A DNA stretch of 64,000 bases from Chryseobacterium defluvii (GCF_014204415.1 NZ_JACHLE010000008.1:1-64000); one strand, 5' to 3'; positions 52,068 through 60,380 are shown, counted from the first letter of the stretch. Numbers and translations are program-made. The notes: generated by a model from the letters alone, not told the origin.

Positions 52068-53150
52068 TTAATTTATCACTTCATAGTGTTTTATTGCCTT
52101 TTGCTTCAGGGGATTTGTACTCCATTCTTCCCATACGCCGGTGTACGGATCATAACCGCATTTCAGGGGTTTTGAAGTGTCTAATCCTTCTTTATTGGTA
52201 TGGGTACGTTCCGTATACGCCCTACAATCTGTGCAGATGTAACGGAATTCACAGTTTTTGCAGGTTTCTATTTCATTTTTAGAGAGCATCCAGTATTTTT
52301 TGAAATCTTTATGCTGTAGAGCTTCCTCCAGTGTGGTAGTGTGTATGTTTCCGAAATTTTGGGACATAGACGGACAGTTTTTTATATTTCCGTCTTTGTC
52401 TACAGAGATCTTTCTGTTCAGGCAGGAATTGTGTTTCTGAGATTCTGTGAAATGCTGAAGGTTTGTAGCAAAGAAGTCATGACTAATAACACCACAGCAG
52501 CTGGCAGATAAAAATTTTGTTTGGGAAAAAAATATCTTTTTTTCAAATTTCGGAATGGTAATAATGCTGTTTTTAGGAGAAGAATGTACTGAAATGGAAT
52601 CAATTCTTGGATCCAGACCAAACAATCGGGATAGTTTTTTTGATGTAAGCTCTTTTTTATACTTTAGGACCATTTCTATATGTCTCAACCTGTTTTTTTT
52701 GAACTCTGAGAGAACTCCTAAAATATGATCCATGTCAACTACCTCCAAAAATCTTATCTGTAATGCATAAACCCCTAATTTTGTGAACTCAGCATTTATT
52801 TTAGCATAAAAGTTATAGTCCTTCCTGGCATCCGTATCAATGATCATATTTGAAATTTTGAACGGAGAATCCCATGTGAGATCCATTTCCGGAAAATTCT
52901 CTCTTTCCTGTTCAGTATAATAGAATCCAAGATCATTTTTTTCTAAAAAATTGAAATATTGGTTCAGTATTTTATTATTATTTATTTTGGATCTTGTTTC
53001 CTCTACTCCTATATCCGAGCTCATCGCAATGACTTCATTAAAGGCATTAGGAACAAAAAAATACTGGTTTCTCTGGATGTCGATAATGAGACTTCGATGG
53101 GCACCTTTAACCAGAAAACAATTGGTATATAACTTGAAAAAAGCGGACAT
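52068..53150 (-). CDS. gwsS: Grasp-with-spasm SPASM-domain peptide maturase
   Basis: 360 residues. The C-terminal third is a SPASM domain with Cys-rich iron-sulfur ligands: NSCLNRKISVDKDGNIKNCP, GNIHTTTLEEAL, ETCKNCEFRYICTDCRAY and LKCGYD. The upstream part has a TIM-barrel-like pattern, but no CxxxCxxC radical-SAM motif was found. It pairs with the ATP-grasp enzyme in this RiPP class. The start is three bases after the stop of the small ORF at 53154-53348. Confidence 0.9.
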   Translation of the reverse strand: MSAFFKLYTNCFLVKGAHRSLIIDIQRNQYFFVPNAFNEVIAMSSDIGVEETRSKINNNKILNQYFNFLEKNDLGFYYTEQERENFPEMDLTWDSPFKISNMIIDTDARKDYNFYAKINAEFTKLGVYALQIRFLEVVDMDHILGVLSEFKKNRLRHIEMVLKYKKELTSKKLSRLFGLDPRIDSISVHSSPKNSIITIPKFEKKIFFSQTKFLSASCCGVISHDFFATNLQHFTESQKHNSCLNRKISVDKDGNIKNCPSMSQNFGNIHTTTLEEALQHKDFKKYWMLSKNEIETCKNCEFRYICTDCRAYTERTHTNKEGLDTSKPLKCGYDPYTGVWEEWSTNPLKQKAIKHYEVIN

Positions 53151-53153
53151 ACA

Positions 53154-53348
53154 TTATATTTTGGAGATTTTTTTATAAAATGATTTTGCCGAAGAGTAGG
53201 TAGAGCCATAGTATTCTGAAGAGAATACATTAAATTTCGGTTCTCTTTTTTTTATTTTGTTTGATTCTCCTATACATAAATCAAACAAAAAAGGTAATTT
53301 ATCTTCTTTATTTATTTTTACTTTGTTGGTTAATGTAACTCTTTTCAT
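53154..53348 (-). CDS. Small unknown ORF between the two RiPP maturases
   Basis: 64 residues, starting MKRVTLTNKVKINKEDKLPF and ending FYKKISKI. Its first 41 bases overlap the 3' end of the ATP-grasp gene and its stop is three bases from the SPASM-protein start. It therefore fits the operon exactly. It has one Cys, many Lys, and a Ser/Tyr-rich centre (FSSEYYGSTYSSAKSF), with no double-glycine leader. It may be an accessory protein or second substrate. I do not recognise it. Confidence 0.6.
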   Translation of the reverse strand: MKRVTLTNKVKINKEDKLPFLFDLCIGESNKIKKREPKFNVFSSEYYGSTYSSAKSFYKKISKI

Positions 53349-54321
53349 AATCTACTAAGTATTGGGCCATTTTTTTTTCTAAATAATAATTGCACGGTTT
53401 GGAGACCATTCCAAATTGACCTATAGGATTGATTTCTAAAAATACGGTCTCATAGGAATCATTAATAATGCAGTCTATAGAGCAGTGTCTGTAACCAAAT
53501 CCTTTAGCCAGTGAGTTTAATTTTTCTTCAACTTCACTATCCAGTTTGTAAGGGATCATTCTGTCTGGAGTTTCAAAATCATAGACCCGAAAATCATATT
53601 GTGATTCTTTCCTTCTTTGAGAGAATATGACCATAGGGAAAAATTCTTCATCAAGCCAGAATATTCTTATTTCATATTTTTTAGGGACGGCCTCCTGAAA
53701 TAATGACATATAAAAAAAATCATTAGAATAGGATTCTGCATCTTTTAATGTGACAAGTTTTGTATCAAAAAAGAAGTTATGATTTTCAATTTCGAATGCA
53801 TCAACCTCATTTAGTGGTTTTGTAATTACCTGGTTATGAATTTTTATAAATTCTATTAAAGATTGTTTATCGTTTGTGACAAGAGTTTCGGGGATCTTAA
53901 TGCCAAGCTCACTTGCTTTTTCTAATACAAATAATTTATTCAATGATTGGGTGCCTGGATGATCAATCCATTTATCTCGATTAACTTTTGAGAACAGATA
54001 ATTACAAAATGTCATATATTCTCCTTTAAGAAAATTCATCAGTCTGGACTTTGTATCATGATCAATAACTGGATTACCTATTATTAATTGTTCTTCATAT
54101 TCAAACTGATGCCATCTCCTAAACCATACTACATTGGCATCATTCATCGTATAGTTTTCATTTTCTTTGTTCTTATTATTAGATATTATAAGTTCTCTTT
54201 TTTTATCTTTTAATAGAAAATCTCCGTTTATTCTATGGAAATCAATTTCCATAGAAGCCAGCCAGTCCATTATTTCTTCAGTCGTAATTTCTACATAGTT
54301 CTGAGATAAAAGATTAGTCAT
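53308..54321 (-). CDS. gwsG: Grasp-with-spasm ATP-grasp peptide maturase
   Basis: 337 residues of the ATP-grasp fold, related to enzymes that form ester or amide cross-links in graspetides (microviridin type). Visible features are VVWFRRWHQFEYEEQ in the N domain, the Lys-bearing VITKPLNEVDAFE, and the metal-binding end YETVFLEINPIGQFGMVS. The substrate should be the precursor encoded directly upstream, probably joining Thr/Ser to Asp/Glu side chains. A hairpin with a T-run separates the two genes. Confidence 0.92.
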   Translation of the reverse strand: MTNLLSQNYVEITTEEIMDWLASMEIDFHRINGDFLLKDKKRELIISNNKNKENENYTMNDANVVWFRRWHQFEYEEQLIIGNPVIDHDTKSRLMNFLKGEYMTFCNYLFSKVNRDKWIDHPGTQSLNKLFVLEKASELGIKIPETLVTNDKQSLIEFIKIHNQVITKPLNEVDAFEIENHNFFFDTKLVTLKDAESYSNDFFYMSLFQEAVPKKYEIRIFWLDEEFFPMVIFSQRRKESQYDFRVYDFETPDRMIPYKLDSEVEEKLNSLAKGFGYRHCSIDCIINDSYETVFLEINPIGQFGMVSKPCNYYLEKKMAQYLVDYEKSYINQQSKNK

Positions 54322-54341
54322 ATCAATTTTTTATTATAAAA

Positions 54342-54377
54342 ATGAATACTTAATAGATCACTTTATTAAGTATTCAT
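54342..54377 (-). terminator. Hairpin after the RiPP precursor gene
   Basis: ATGAATACTTAATA (54342-54355) and TATTAAGTATTCAT (54364-54377) form a perfect 14-bp stem with an 8-base loop. On the minus strand it is followed by TTTTTATAAT. It can stop part of the transcripts after the precursor gene, or protect its 3' end. Confidence 0.7.
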
Positions 54378-54394
54378 AAAATAAATTCAGCAGT

Positions 54395-54622
54395 TTAGCT
54401 TATAGAATAAGGTCCATGAAGAGGTGTTTTCATTGTTGGGTCTCCATACCATAGGTTAGTTGGCTCACCTTGGTATAATCTGTCAAAATCTCTTTGACGG
54501 GTACCTTCGATAGAGGTCATAGCAGCTGAACTTGTTTCCAGGTCCTGCCCTCCAAGTACATTAACGGCTTTAGAAGCTGGTAATTTTTTAAACTTGTCCG
54601 ATTTTAAATTTTCTAGTTTCAT
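54395..54622 (-). CDS. RiPP precursor peptide with double-glycine leader
   Basis: 75 residues from the ATG at 54622 (MKLENLKSDKFKKLPASKAV); the frame is open to 54757, but the extra 45 residues have no leader character. The leader ends NVLGG at residues 24-25, the C39 cleavage site. The core of 50 residues begins QDLETSSAAMTSIEGTRQRD and is rich in Thr/Ser and Asp/Glu with Tyr and Trp, suiting ATP-grasp cross-linking. It contains no Cys. The neighbouring genes supply maturation and export. The final product and its activity are unknown. Confidence 0.9.
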   Translation of the reverse strand: MKLENLKSDKFKKLPASKAVNVLGGQDLETSSAAMTSIEGTRQRDFDRLYQGEPTNLWYGDPTMKTPLHGPYSIS

Positions 54623-54681
54623 AATGTAAGTATTTAATTTATACCTCCCTTTCTTTACGCCATGGGATGATTGTTCAGCGT

Positions 54682-54705
54682 ACAGCAATATTTTCAGGTT
54701 GCTGT
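54682..54705 (-). promoter_or_regulatory. Hairpin in the precursor leader
   Basis: ACAGCAA / TTGCTGT, 7 bp with a 10-base loop, 60-83 bases upstream of the precursor ATG. The rest of the 398-bp gap 54623-55020 holds no gene I can support and no convincing promoter pair. Confidence 0.35.
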
Positions 54706-55020
54706 TTTCCTGCTTCCTTTTCTGTTTTTCTTTGGGCGATAAGGAGTAGGCCCTCAATACGTCGCGACTGTATAATCTTATCCGTTTACTAAAGGATAGA
54801 CAAGTCTAGGGCAATTTTTAATCAGAACCTATCAGGAATGATTAAACGTAACCATTTTATGAATATATGTTTATAAAACGTCAATAAATGGTGAAATAAT
54901 TACGGCCGTTAAGATCGAAAGCAAGATTTGAAGGAAAAGGAATTTTATACTTTTTATAAGTTTTAATAACTGAACATTATGAATTGTGACACCGATTTTA
55001 AAAGTTGGAGTGATTATATC

Positions 55021-56529
55021 TTAAAATTCTTCATCCTCCAATAGCTCATCAATGAAATACCAGATATCTTCACGGTCGTATTTCTCCGGGAACAGATATC
55101 CGTTGATGATAAATACTGGAGTGAAATTTAAACCGGCATTACTGTTTTCCTGAGTTATTCGGACAAGAGGGCCTAAGTCTTCCTGAGCTGAATATGTACC
55201 GGCTAATTGACTTATCTTATCCTCGTTTTTATTTTCAAACCAGTCGTCTATAGCATTTAAAAAGTCTTTCCCGGATTTGTTTTTATAGATGCTCATAAAA
55301 TTTGATATCAGTGAGGTGTATTTTTCATCTGCTCTTTCCGGGGAGTAGTTGAATCTGATCTGAACCGAAACTTCGTCAGGGTATTTTTTCAAGATCCCTT
55401 CCAGGATATCATGAGCTCCTTTACAGAAACCACAATAAGGATTGGAAATTACGGCGATATGCAATCTGGCTTCTTTATTTCCTAAAGAAAAAGTATGATT
55501 GTCCTGAAAATCAATTCTTTCTTTATCCAAAAGTTCTCGCTTAAAGAGCTCATAATTTCTTTTGAATCTCAGATTTTTGGCATTGGATTTCTTGAATGAT
55601 TCCTTTTCTTCAAGCAGATGGTTTAAAGACAATACAGTTGAGAAAGCAATCAGCCATAAAATAATGGTTAACAGAAATACAGCAGTATTAAATATTAAAC
55701 TTTCAAAGAACCGAAAACAGATCAATAATTGGACTGCTAGAATTGCTATGATCAAAAGACAGATCCTGCAGAACATTTTTTCTACAAAAGCCTGTATATA
55801 TAATGAATAACCAATTGCCATAACAGAAGCCAAAGTAAAGCCTTTGATGATAAATGCCGTAGCAGGTAAAAATAATCCCAGTACTGCAATTCCTGCAAAA
55901 TAAATAAGGGAAAGATCGGAAAATTTCAATCCAAAGAAGCTGGTTTTATCCTGTATGATGATCTTATCACAGGAGTTCAGATTTTGTTGTGCCGAAGTAT
56001 CCCGGCAAATACTTCCGATAACGGTAGATACATTACCAAACTTCTGATTGAAGATCTCAAGGGAAATATAGACCCCAATTAAGGAAAGGAGGTTAAAAGC
56101 TGCCTCATACCACGTCAGATAAAAAGCTGAATAAATAAGCATAATGACAAAAACAGTATATAAGAAAGGCTTGAAGCCTACAACAGGCTTATGATCGGAC
56201 TTCTCATCTTTTTCAAACAAAAGAACAAAATCGGAAGACTGACGATGAAGTTCTTCCTTGTTCAGTACTTTGGTTTTGTCTGAATATATCATATAGCTGT
56301 TTCCCGATTTCTTTACCAATGAGAAGGAATTCTCAACAATGGCAATAAACTCTTCAGGTAATTCATCCCAATATTCTTTATCCAACTCATAGGCATCATT
56401 TCTCACACCCATAAAATTAAGCGTATCACTGAATGCCAGCGCAGAAGGGTAGTTGGGATGAGAATTGAACTGAAAAAGAAACTCCTGTTTATCAAGTTTG
56501 AGATAGCTGATGAGTTTATCAAAAGTCAT
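55021..56529 (-). CDS. Vitamin K epoxide reductase-like/DsbA-like fusion with C39-like head
   Basis: 502 residues. The first 100 look like a C39 peptidase fold without the catalytic Cys (FNSHPNYPSALAFSDTLNF). About five membrane helices then carry the VKOR motifs: Cys in LNSCDKIIIQDKTSFFG and CxxC in MFCRICLLII. The last 170 residues are a thioredoxin-like domain with CGFC in VISNPYCGFCKGAHDIL. Such proteins form disulfides in exported substrates and are often linked to peptide-export loci in Bacteroidota. The precursor here has no Cys, so the substrate must be something else. Confidence 0.9.
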   Translation of the reverse strand: MTFDKLISYLKLDKQEFLFQFNSHPNYPSALAFSDTLNFMGVRNDAYELDKEYWDELPEEFIAIVENSFSLVKKSGNSYMIYSDKTKVLNKEELHRQSSDFVLLFEKDEKSDHKPVVGFKPFLYTVFVIMLIYSAFYLTWYEAAFNLLSLIGVYISLEIFNQKFGNVSTVIGSICRDTSAQQNLNSCDKIIIQDKTSFFGLKFSDLSLIYFAGIAVLGLFLPATAFIIKGFTLASVMAIGYSLYIQAFVEKMFCRICLLIIAILAVQLLICFRFFESLIFNTAVFLLTIILWLIAFSTVLSLNHLLEEKESFKKSNAKNLRFKRNYELFKRELLDKERIDFQDNHTFSLGNKEARLHIAVISNPYCGFCKGAHDILEGILKKYPDEVSVQIRFNYSPERADEKYTSLISNFMSIYKNKSGKDFLNAIDDWFENKNEDKISQLAGTYSAQEDLGPLVRITQENSNAGLNFTPVFIINGYLFPEKYDREDIWYFIDELLEDEEF

Positions 56530-56985
56530 ATTAATATTTTTAACTAAAATACGCAGATGTTTTAAAAAAACAAATGGTTTTTTCTTTAATTGGTGATATA
56601 GTTTATGGTTGTTGATCGACTTTAGCTAATGATATTTAAAGATTTGTAACTTTAACAGGAATTGTATGTCCTGATACGATTTAAAATGTCAATAAACCAA
56701 TTACCGGAATGTTTTTTACTCATTCAGAATCATTCATGGTCTCTTTTTTGTTTGGAAAGAAATCCACTGAAAAATGGTAATGGAGGTAATGAAAATAAAT
56801 CTGATAAAATGATTTTTAAACAATTGTTTAATTTTGTATATTTTTTATATTAAAATTGAATTTAAAATATGGGATTTACATTTATTTAAAATATTCATCA
56901 TTATATTTCCAAAATTGTCCCGAACTCAAAAAAACTTAAAAATTCATAAAGTTTTCATAAAGTTTAAAAAAATGTTAAAAATGTT
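56530..56985. other. Gene-poor A/T-rich gap before the candidate sRNA
   Basis: This stretch contains a 63-codon plus-strand frame at 56662-56853 that I do not accept as a gene (no start context, no homologous features). CCTGATACGATT at 56670-56681 also occurs in the terminator at 57089-57100. It must include the promoter of the minus-strand VKOR-like gene, but no clear elements were found. Confidence 0.5.
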
Positions 56986-56986
56986 T

Positions 56987-57015
56987 TTGTATTTATAAAA
57001 TATGTTGTACTTTTA
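56987..57015 (+). promoter_or_regulatory. Promoter of the candidate small RNA
   Basis: TTG (56987-56989), 18 bases, TACTTTTA (57008-57015), one mismatch to TAnnTTTG. No plus-strand gene lies downstream before the terminator at 57077. Confidence 0.5.
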
Positions 57016-57020
57016 CAACG

Positions 57021-57106
57021 CCTTGAATGAGGGAACAAGTCAAGGTAATAAATTTTTTTTCATCATTTGTGTTTTTAGAATCGTATCGCCTGATACGATT
57101 CTTTTC
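57021..57106 (+). ncRNA. Candidate small RNA of about 85 bases
   Basis: From the predicted start a stem CCTTGA (57021-57026) / TCAAGG (57040-57045) encloses a purine-rich loop ATGAGGGAACAAG. A T-rich linker and a strong terminator hairpin complete the unit. CAAG occurs twice (57036-57039 and 57041-57044), so two stem registers are possible. The neighbouring genes are both on the minus strand, so an unrelated readthrough source for this terminator is lacking. I cannot assign it to a known RNA family. Confidence 0.45.
57077..57106 (+). terminator. Terminator of the candidate small RNA
   Basis: GAATCGTATC-GCCT-GATACGATTC (57078-57101) is a perfect 10-bp stem, followed by TTTTCTT on the plus strand. 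On the minus strand the flank is TAAAAACAC, a poor tail, though it might also help end the DUF3810 transcript. Confidence 0.75.
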
Positions 57107-57114
57107 TTATAATA

Positions 57115-58173
57115 TTACTTTTCATAATTTAGAAGAAGATCAATAAAGTAGGAATAGGTAATTGAGCCTTCCTGTTGATTGCTCTTCAAAAACAAGTTAT
57201 TGGTAAAACCGAAAAAGTCATCCAGCCATCCCTGATGCTGCAGAACAAACCTCTTTTCAAATGCCCTGTCTCTTTTCATCTCGGGGGAATAATTCTTAAG
57301 GATATTCTTTACAAAGTCAGGATCCTCTTCAGCAATAAAATTCAACAGGCTTTTAAGGGTAAAATACTCAGTACTGTATCTCAACTCAGCATTACCGGAG
57401 TTAATACCTATTAAATAACCGATAAAATTAGCTTCCTGTTCTCTGGCAAATCCCAGTTGATGGGAGCTTTCGTGAGCCGATGTAAAAGGTATGTAGGTGG
57501 AGGGAAGCTTAGCATTATATTGGGCTTCAGCGGTAAAAGGATTATAATATCCCAAAATCCCGGTAAAGCTCATTATATCTCCAAAAATACTTGGTTTGAA
57601 AGCATTGATCAAAGGGGCTTTTTTATCTGAAATATACTTGGGCAGCTTTTGCTGTCGTATGAGGATCTCGCTTTGAACGGATTTCAGATCAGTTACAATA
57701 AACACTCCGTTTTCATCTTCATTTACGATCTTTCGTGTGGCTTTGCATTTTTCAAGATACTGCAATGCCAATTGTTTTGCCTTGTTTAAAGAAGGTTCTT
57801 CCTGTTGTGAAAGTTTTTTAATGACAGGAGTCTGGAAATACAGCATTCCCCAGAATATCTGGTAAATAAAATAAAAAATATTGATGGTCACCAACAGTTT
57901 CAGAGCAGAGCTGCTTCTGGTCTCCTTTTTAAAACATCGGATCATATGCCAGATGAGAAGAATGCATAAGACAATATAAAGAATATCTCCCAGTGAAAAC
58001 GGAATCCAGGCAAACAAGACCTGATGGGTATATTTTTGAAACTCAAAAAGGTTTTCAAAGAATGAAATCATTATTCCGGATTTCGAAAAAATGAAGAATA
58101 AAAGAATTTGGACAACTAAAATAGCTGTCCAAAATCTCTTTTTCTTATATATTTTTGTATGATTAATGACCAC
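57115..58173 (-). CDS. DUF3810 membrane protein with zinc-protease-like motif
   Basis: About 352 residues with three N-terminal membrane helices and a soluble C-terminal part containing TSAHESSHQLGFAREQEANFI. This HExxH plus downstream Glu has the pattern of a metallopeptidase, typical of DUF3810. No ATG lies before the first helix; GTG at 58173, overlapping the upstream gene by 11 bases, is the best start (TTG 58200 is another). Coupling with the MFS gene is likely. Proteolytic activity is not shown for the family. Confidence 0.85.
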   Translation of the reverse strand: MVINHTKIYKKKRFWTAILVVQILLFFIFSKSGIMISFFENLFEFQKYTHQVLFAWIPFSLGDILYIVLCILLIWHMIRCFKKETRSSSALKLLVTINIFYFIYQIFWGMLYFQTPVIKKLSQQEEPSLNKAKQLALQYLEKCKATRKIVNEDENGVFIVTDLKSVQSEILIRQQKLPKYISDKKAPLINAFKPSIFGDIMSFTGILGYYNPFTAEAQYNAKLPSTYIPFTSAHESSHQLGFAREQEANFIGYLIGINSGNAELRYSTEYFTLKSLLNFIAEEDPDFVKNILKNYSPEMKRDRAFEKRFVLQHQGWLDDFFGFTNNLFLKSNQQEGSITYSYFIDLLLNYEK

Positions 58174-59608
58174 TTCCTTTGGAAATTTTATCCAGATCAA
58201 TACCCTGGGATTTTAAAATTCCGCTTACACGTACGGCATAGAATGCCAGGTAAGCAAAACAAATAACCCCTACAATATAACTTGAATGGATATCAGTTAA
58301 ATCAGCTACATATCCTTGTATAAGGCTTACAATTCCGCCTCCCATGATCATCATGATCAGCAATCCTGACCCCTGATTGGTATGTTTGCCAAGACCGTTG
58401 ATGGCAAGAGCGAAGATACAAGGCCATAGGGTGGAACAGAATAGGCCCACACTTGTGATGGCATATACGGAAACCATTCCTGTAGTGAACATTCCTATTA
58501 ATAAAGCTGCAATACCAGCAGAAGAGAAAATAAGCAGCATCCTTGCAGGGTTACCTTTACTCATAATGTCGCAGATGATCATAACTATAATAATCAGTGC
58601 ATATACATAAAAAGGAGACAGGTCGTGCTTTGCAATAGCATTTACGAATAAGAATACCCCAAAAGCCAGATAAGGGGCTAAAAACCTTAAGATCTTTTTG
58701 AATCCTGCGCTTAAATCAAAAGCTTCCACGGCACCGGTCCAACGTCCGATCATTAATGAAGCCCAGTATAATGAAATGTAAGGCGCTACCTCTTTGGTTT
58801 CAAATCCTAATTCTTTTTCCATATAAGCAGGAAGATTACTTGCCGTAGATACTTCTACTCCTACGTAAACAAATATGGCGATCATCCCTAAAATCAGCTG
58901 AGGGAACTGCAATGCAGAAGTCCTGTGTTCTCCAGGAGTGGTATCATCAGTATTTTTAACGTTAGTAAGTGTTACAGCCGGAAGAGAAGAAAATTTAAGC
59001 ATTAAAGCCACTAAAGCAAAAGCTGCTCCTAAAATAAGGTAAGGGATTTTTACACTTTCAATACTTGCTTCCGTATTTGCTGCTGAAGCAGAACCAAAGA
59101 TCGCAAAAGAAACAATAAGCGGTCCTATGGTCGTACCTAGATTATTGATCCCTCCAGCCATAGTTAATCTTTGGGATCCTGTTTCAGACGGGCCTACCTC
59201 AATGGCCAGCGGGTTGGCAACAATCTGTTGCAAAGAGAAACCTAATCCCACAATAAATAATCCGGAGATCATTAACGGGAATGAAGCCATGTTTGCAGCA
59301 GGATAAAATAGTAAGGTTCCCGCTGCGGAAATAAGAAGCCCTAAAATCAAGCCATTCTTATAGCCTATCTTATTGATCAGGTCTTGTTTCAGGCCTTTTG
59401 AAACAATCATGTAAATTAAAGAACCGACAGTATAGGCAACATAAAAACATATTTGCACCAGCATACTCTCGGTTTGAGATAAATTAAAAGCTTTTTTGAA
59501 TACGGGGATCAGAATATCGTTACTCGCCGCTACAAATCCCCAGAAAAAAAATACAGTAACTAATGGAACAAATTGTCCCCAATTAGTTTGTTTTGAATAA
59601 TTCGACAT
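58163..59608 (-). CDS. FucP-like sugar MFS transporter
   Basis: 481 residues, twelve helices, of the fucose/glucose/galactose proton symporter group. Markers are the start FVPLVTVFFFWGFVAASNDILIP, FIVGLGFSLQQIVANPLAIEVGP and the late LFCSTLWPCIFALAINGLGKHTNQGSG. It takes up a hexose or amino sugar. A GlcNAc-kinase-like gene lies 2 kb further on, which might hint at the substrate. Confidence 0.92.
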   Translation of the reverse strand: MSNYSKQTNWGQFVPLVTVFFFWGFVAASNDILIPVFKKAFNLSQTESMLVQICFYVAYTVGSLIYMIVSKGLKQDLINKIGYKNGLILGLLISAAGTLLFYPAANMASFPLMISGLFIVGLGFSLQQIVANPLAIEVGPSETGSQRLTMAGGINNLGTTIGPLIVSFAIFGSASAANTEASIESVKIPYLILGAAFALVALMLKFSSLPAVTLTNVKNTDDTTPGEHRTSALQFPQLILGMIAIFVYVGVEVSTASNLPAYMEKELGFETKEVAPYISLYWASLMIGRWTGAVEAFDLSAGFKKILRFLAPYLAFGVFLFVNAIAKHDLSPFYVYALIIIVMIICDIMSKGNPARMLLIFSSAGIAALLIGMFTTGMVSVYAITSVGLFCSTLWPCIFALAINGLGKHTNQGSGLLIMMIMGGGIVSLIQGYVADLTDIHSSYIVGVICFAYLAFYAVRVSGILKSQGIDLDKISKGSGH

Positions 59609-59649
59609 GTTTGTTAAAAATTTCTTAATAACAAATATAATTATTTCTT

Positions 59650-60378
59650 TTAAATAGAATGGTTTGTTAGGGTTTTTTTTATTGTCTCAAAAGATGACAT
59701 TCTTAAATCCTTCGGAGAATCGGAGGGTTCCATGATGTCATTGAAGTATACCTTTACCTTTCCAGGATATCCTTTTGAATGATCGAAAGGGAACATTTCC
59801 TTTAAGCCGACAAATGTATAAACTGCAATAGGAGAATCATGCTTGGATGATAAGATAAAAGCACCGTCCTTAAAATGATCCAGCATAATGGAAGTGTCAT
59901 CCGGTACACCGCCTTCAGGAAAAATGACAATGCTGTTGCCTTCCTCCATCTTTTCGGCACACCTTCTGTAAACATCCGCACGGCTTCTTGCGCTGCCCCG
60001 GTCTACCATCACACATATCCTTTTATATATGGTCCCGAAAATAGGGATTTTTACCAGCTCCTTCTTTCCTACATAGCAAAGAGGGTGGTGCGGAAACAAA
60101 ATACATGGCAGCATGATATCCATAATAGAGGTATGATTGGAAACGATAACATACTGCTGGTTCCTGTCAATTTTTTTATCCGTCAGGTTGATCAGCTCAT
60201 AACGAAGCCCCATGCCGTAAAACATGCCATAACACCAGATCCGGATGAATTGATAGGCATACTTATAATGCTTTTTACTGAAAGACAATATATAAACAGG
60301 TATTCCCAGAATAATGGTTAGAACAAAGGCCAGCACTAAAAGCCAGAATCTCCAGAGATAATTTAAAATCTTTACCAC
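59650..60378 (-). CDS. 1-acyl-sn-glycerol-3-phosphate acyltransferase (PlsC family)
   Basis: 242 residues with an N-terminal membrane region and the acyltransferase blocks NHTSIMDIMLP (catalytic HxxxxD variant), VDRGSARSRADVYRRC and FPEGGVPDD. It adds the second acyl chain in phospholipid synthesis. Other lysophospholipid substrates are possible. Its start is two bases from the stop of the GtrA gene. Confidence 0.93.
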   Translation of the reverse strand: MVKILNYLWRFWLLVLAFVLTIILGIPVYILSFSKKHYKYAYQFIRIWCYGMFYGMGLRYELINLTDKKIDRNQQYVIVSNHTSIMDIMLPCILFPHHPLCYVGKKELVKIPIFGTIYKRICVMVDRGSARSRADVYRRCAEKMEEGNSIVIFPEGGVPDDTSIMLDHFKDGAFILSSKHDSPIAVYTFVGLKEMFPFDHSKGYPGKVKVYFNDIMEPSDSPKDLRMSSFETIKKTLTNHSI

Positions 60379-60380
60379 GA

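Noticed and set aside
52064..52282. Plus-strand frame within the SPASM maturase gene
   Set aside because: It lies wholly inside a well-supported minus-strand gene with conserved motifs. The same applies to other frames opposite clpB, paaJ and the malic enzyme gene.
54623..54757. Longer N-terminal form of the RiPP precursor
   Set aside because: The extra 45 residues are basic and irregular. The MKLENLKSDKFKKL start is the usual leader form, with Gly-Gly at 24-25.
56662..56853. Plus-strand frame of 63 codons near the VKOR-like gene
   Set aside because: No promoter or start context fits, the translation (MYVLIRFKMSINQLPECF) lacks any domain or signal, and the base composition equals the surrounding spacer.
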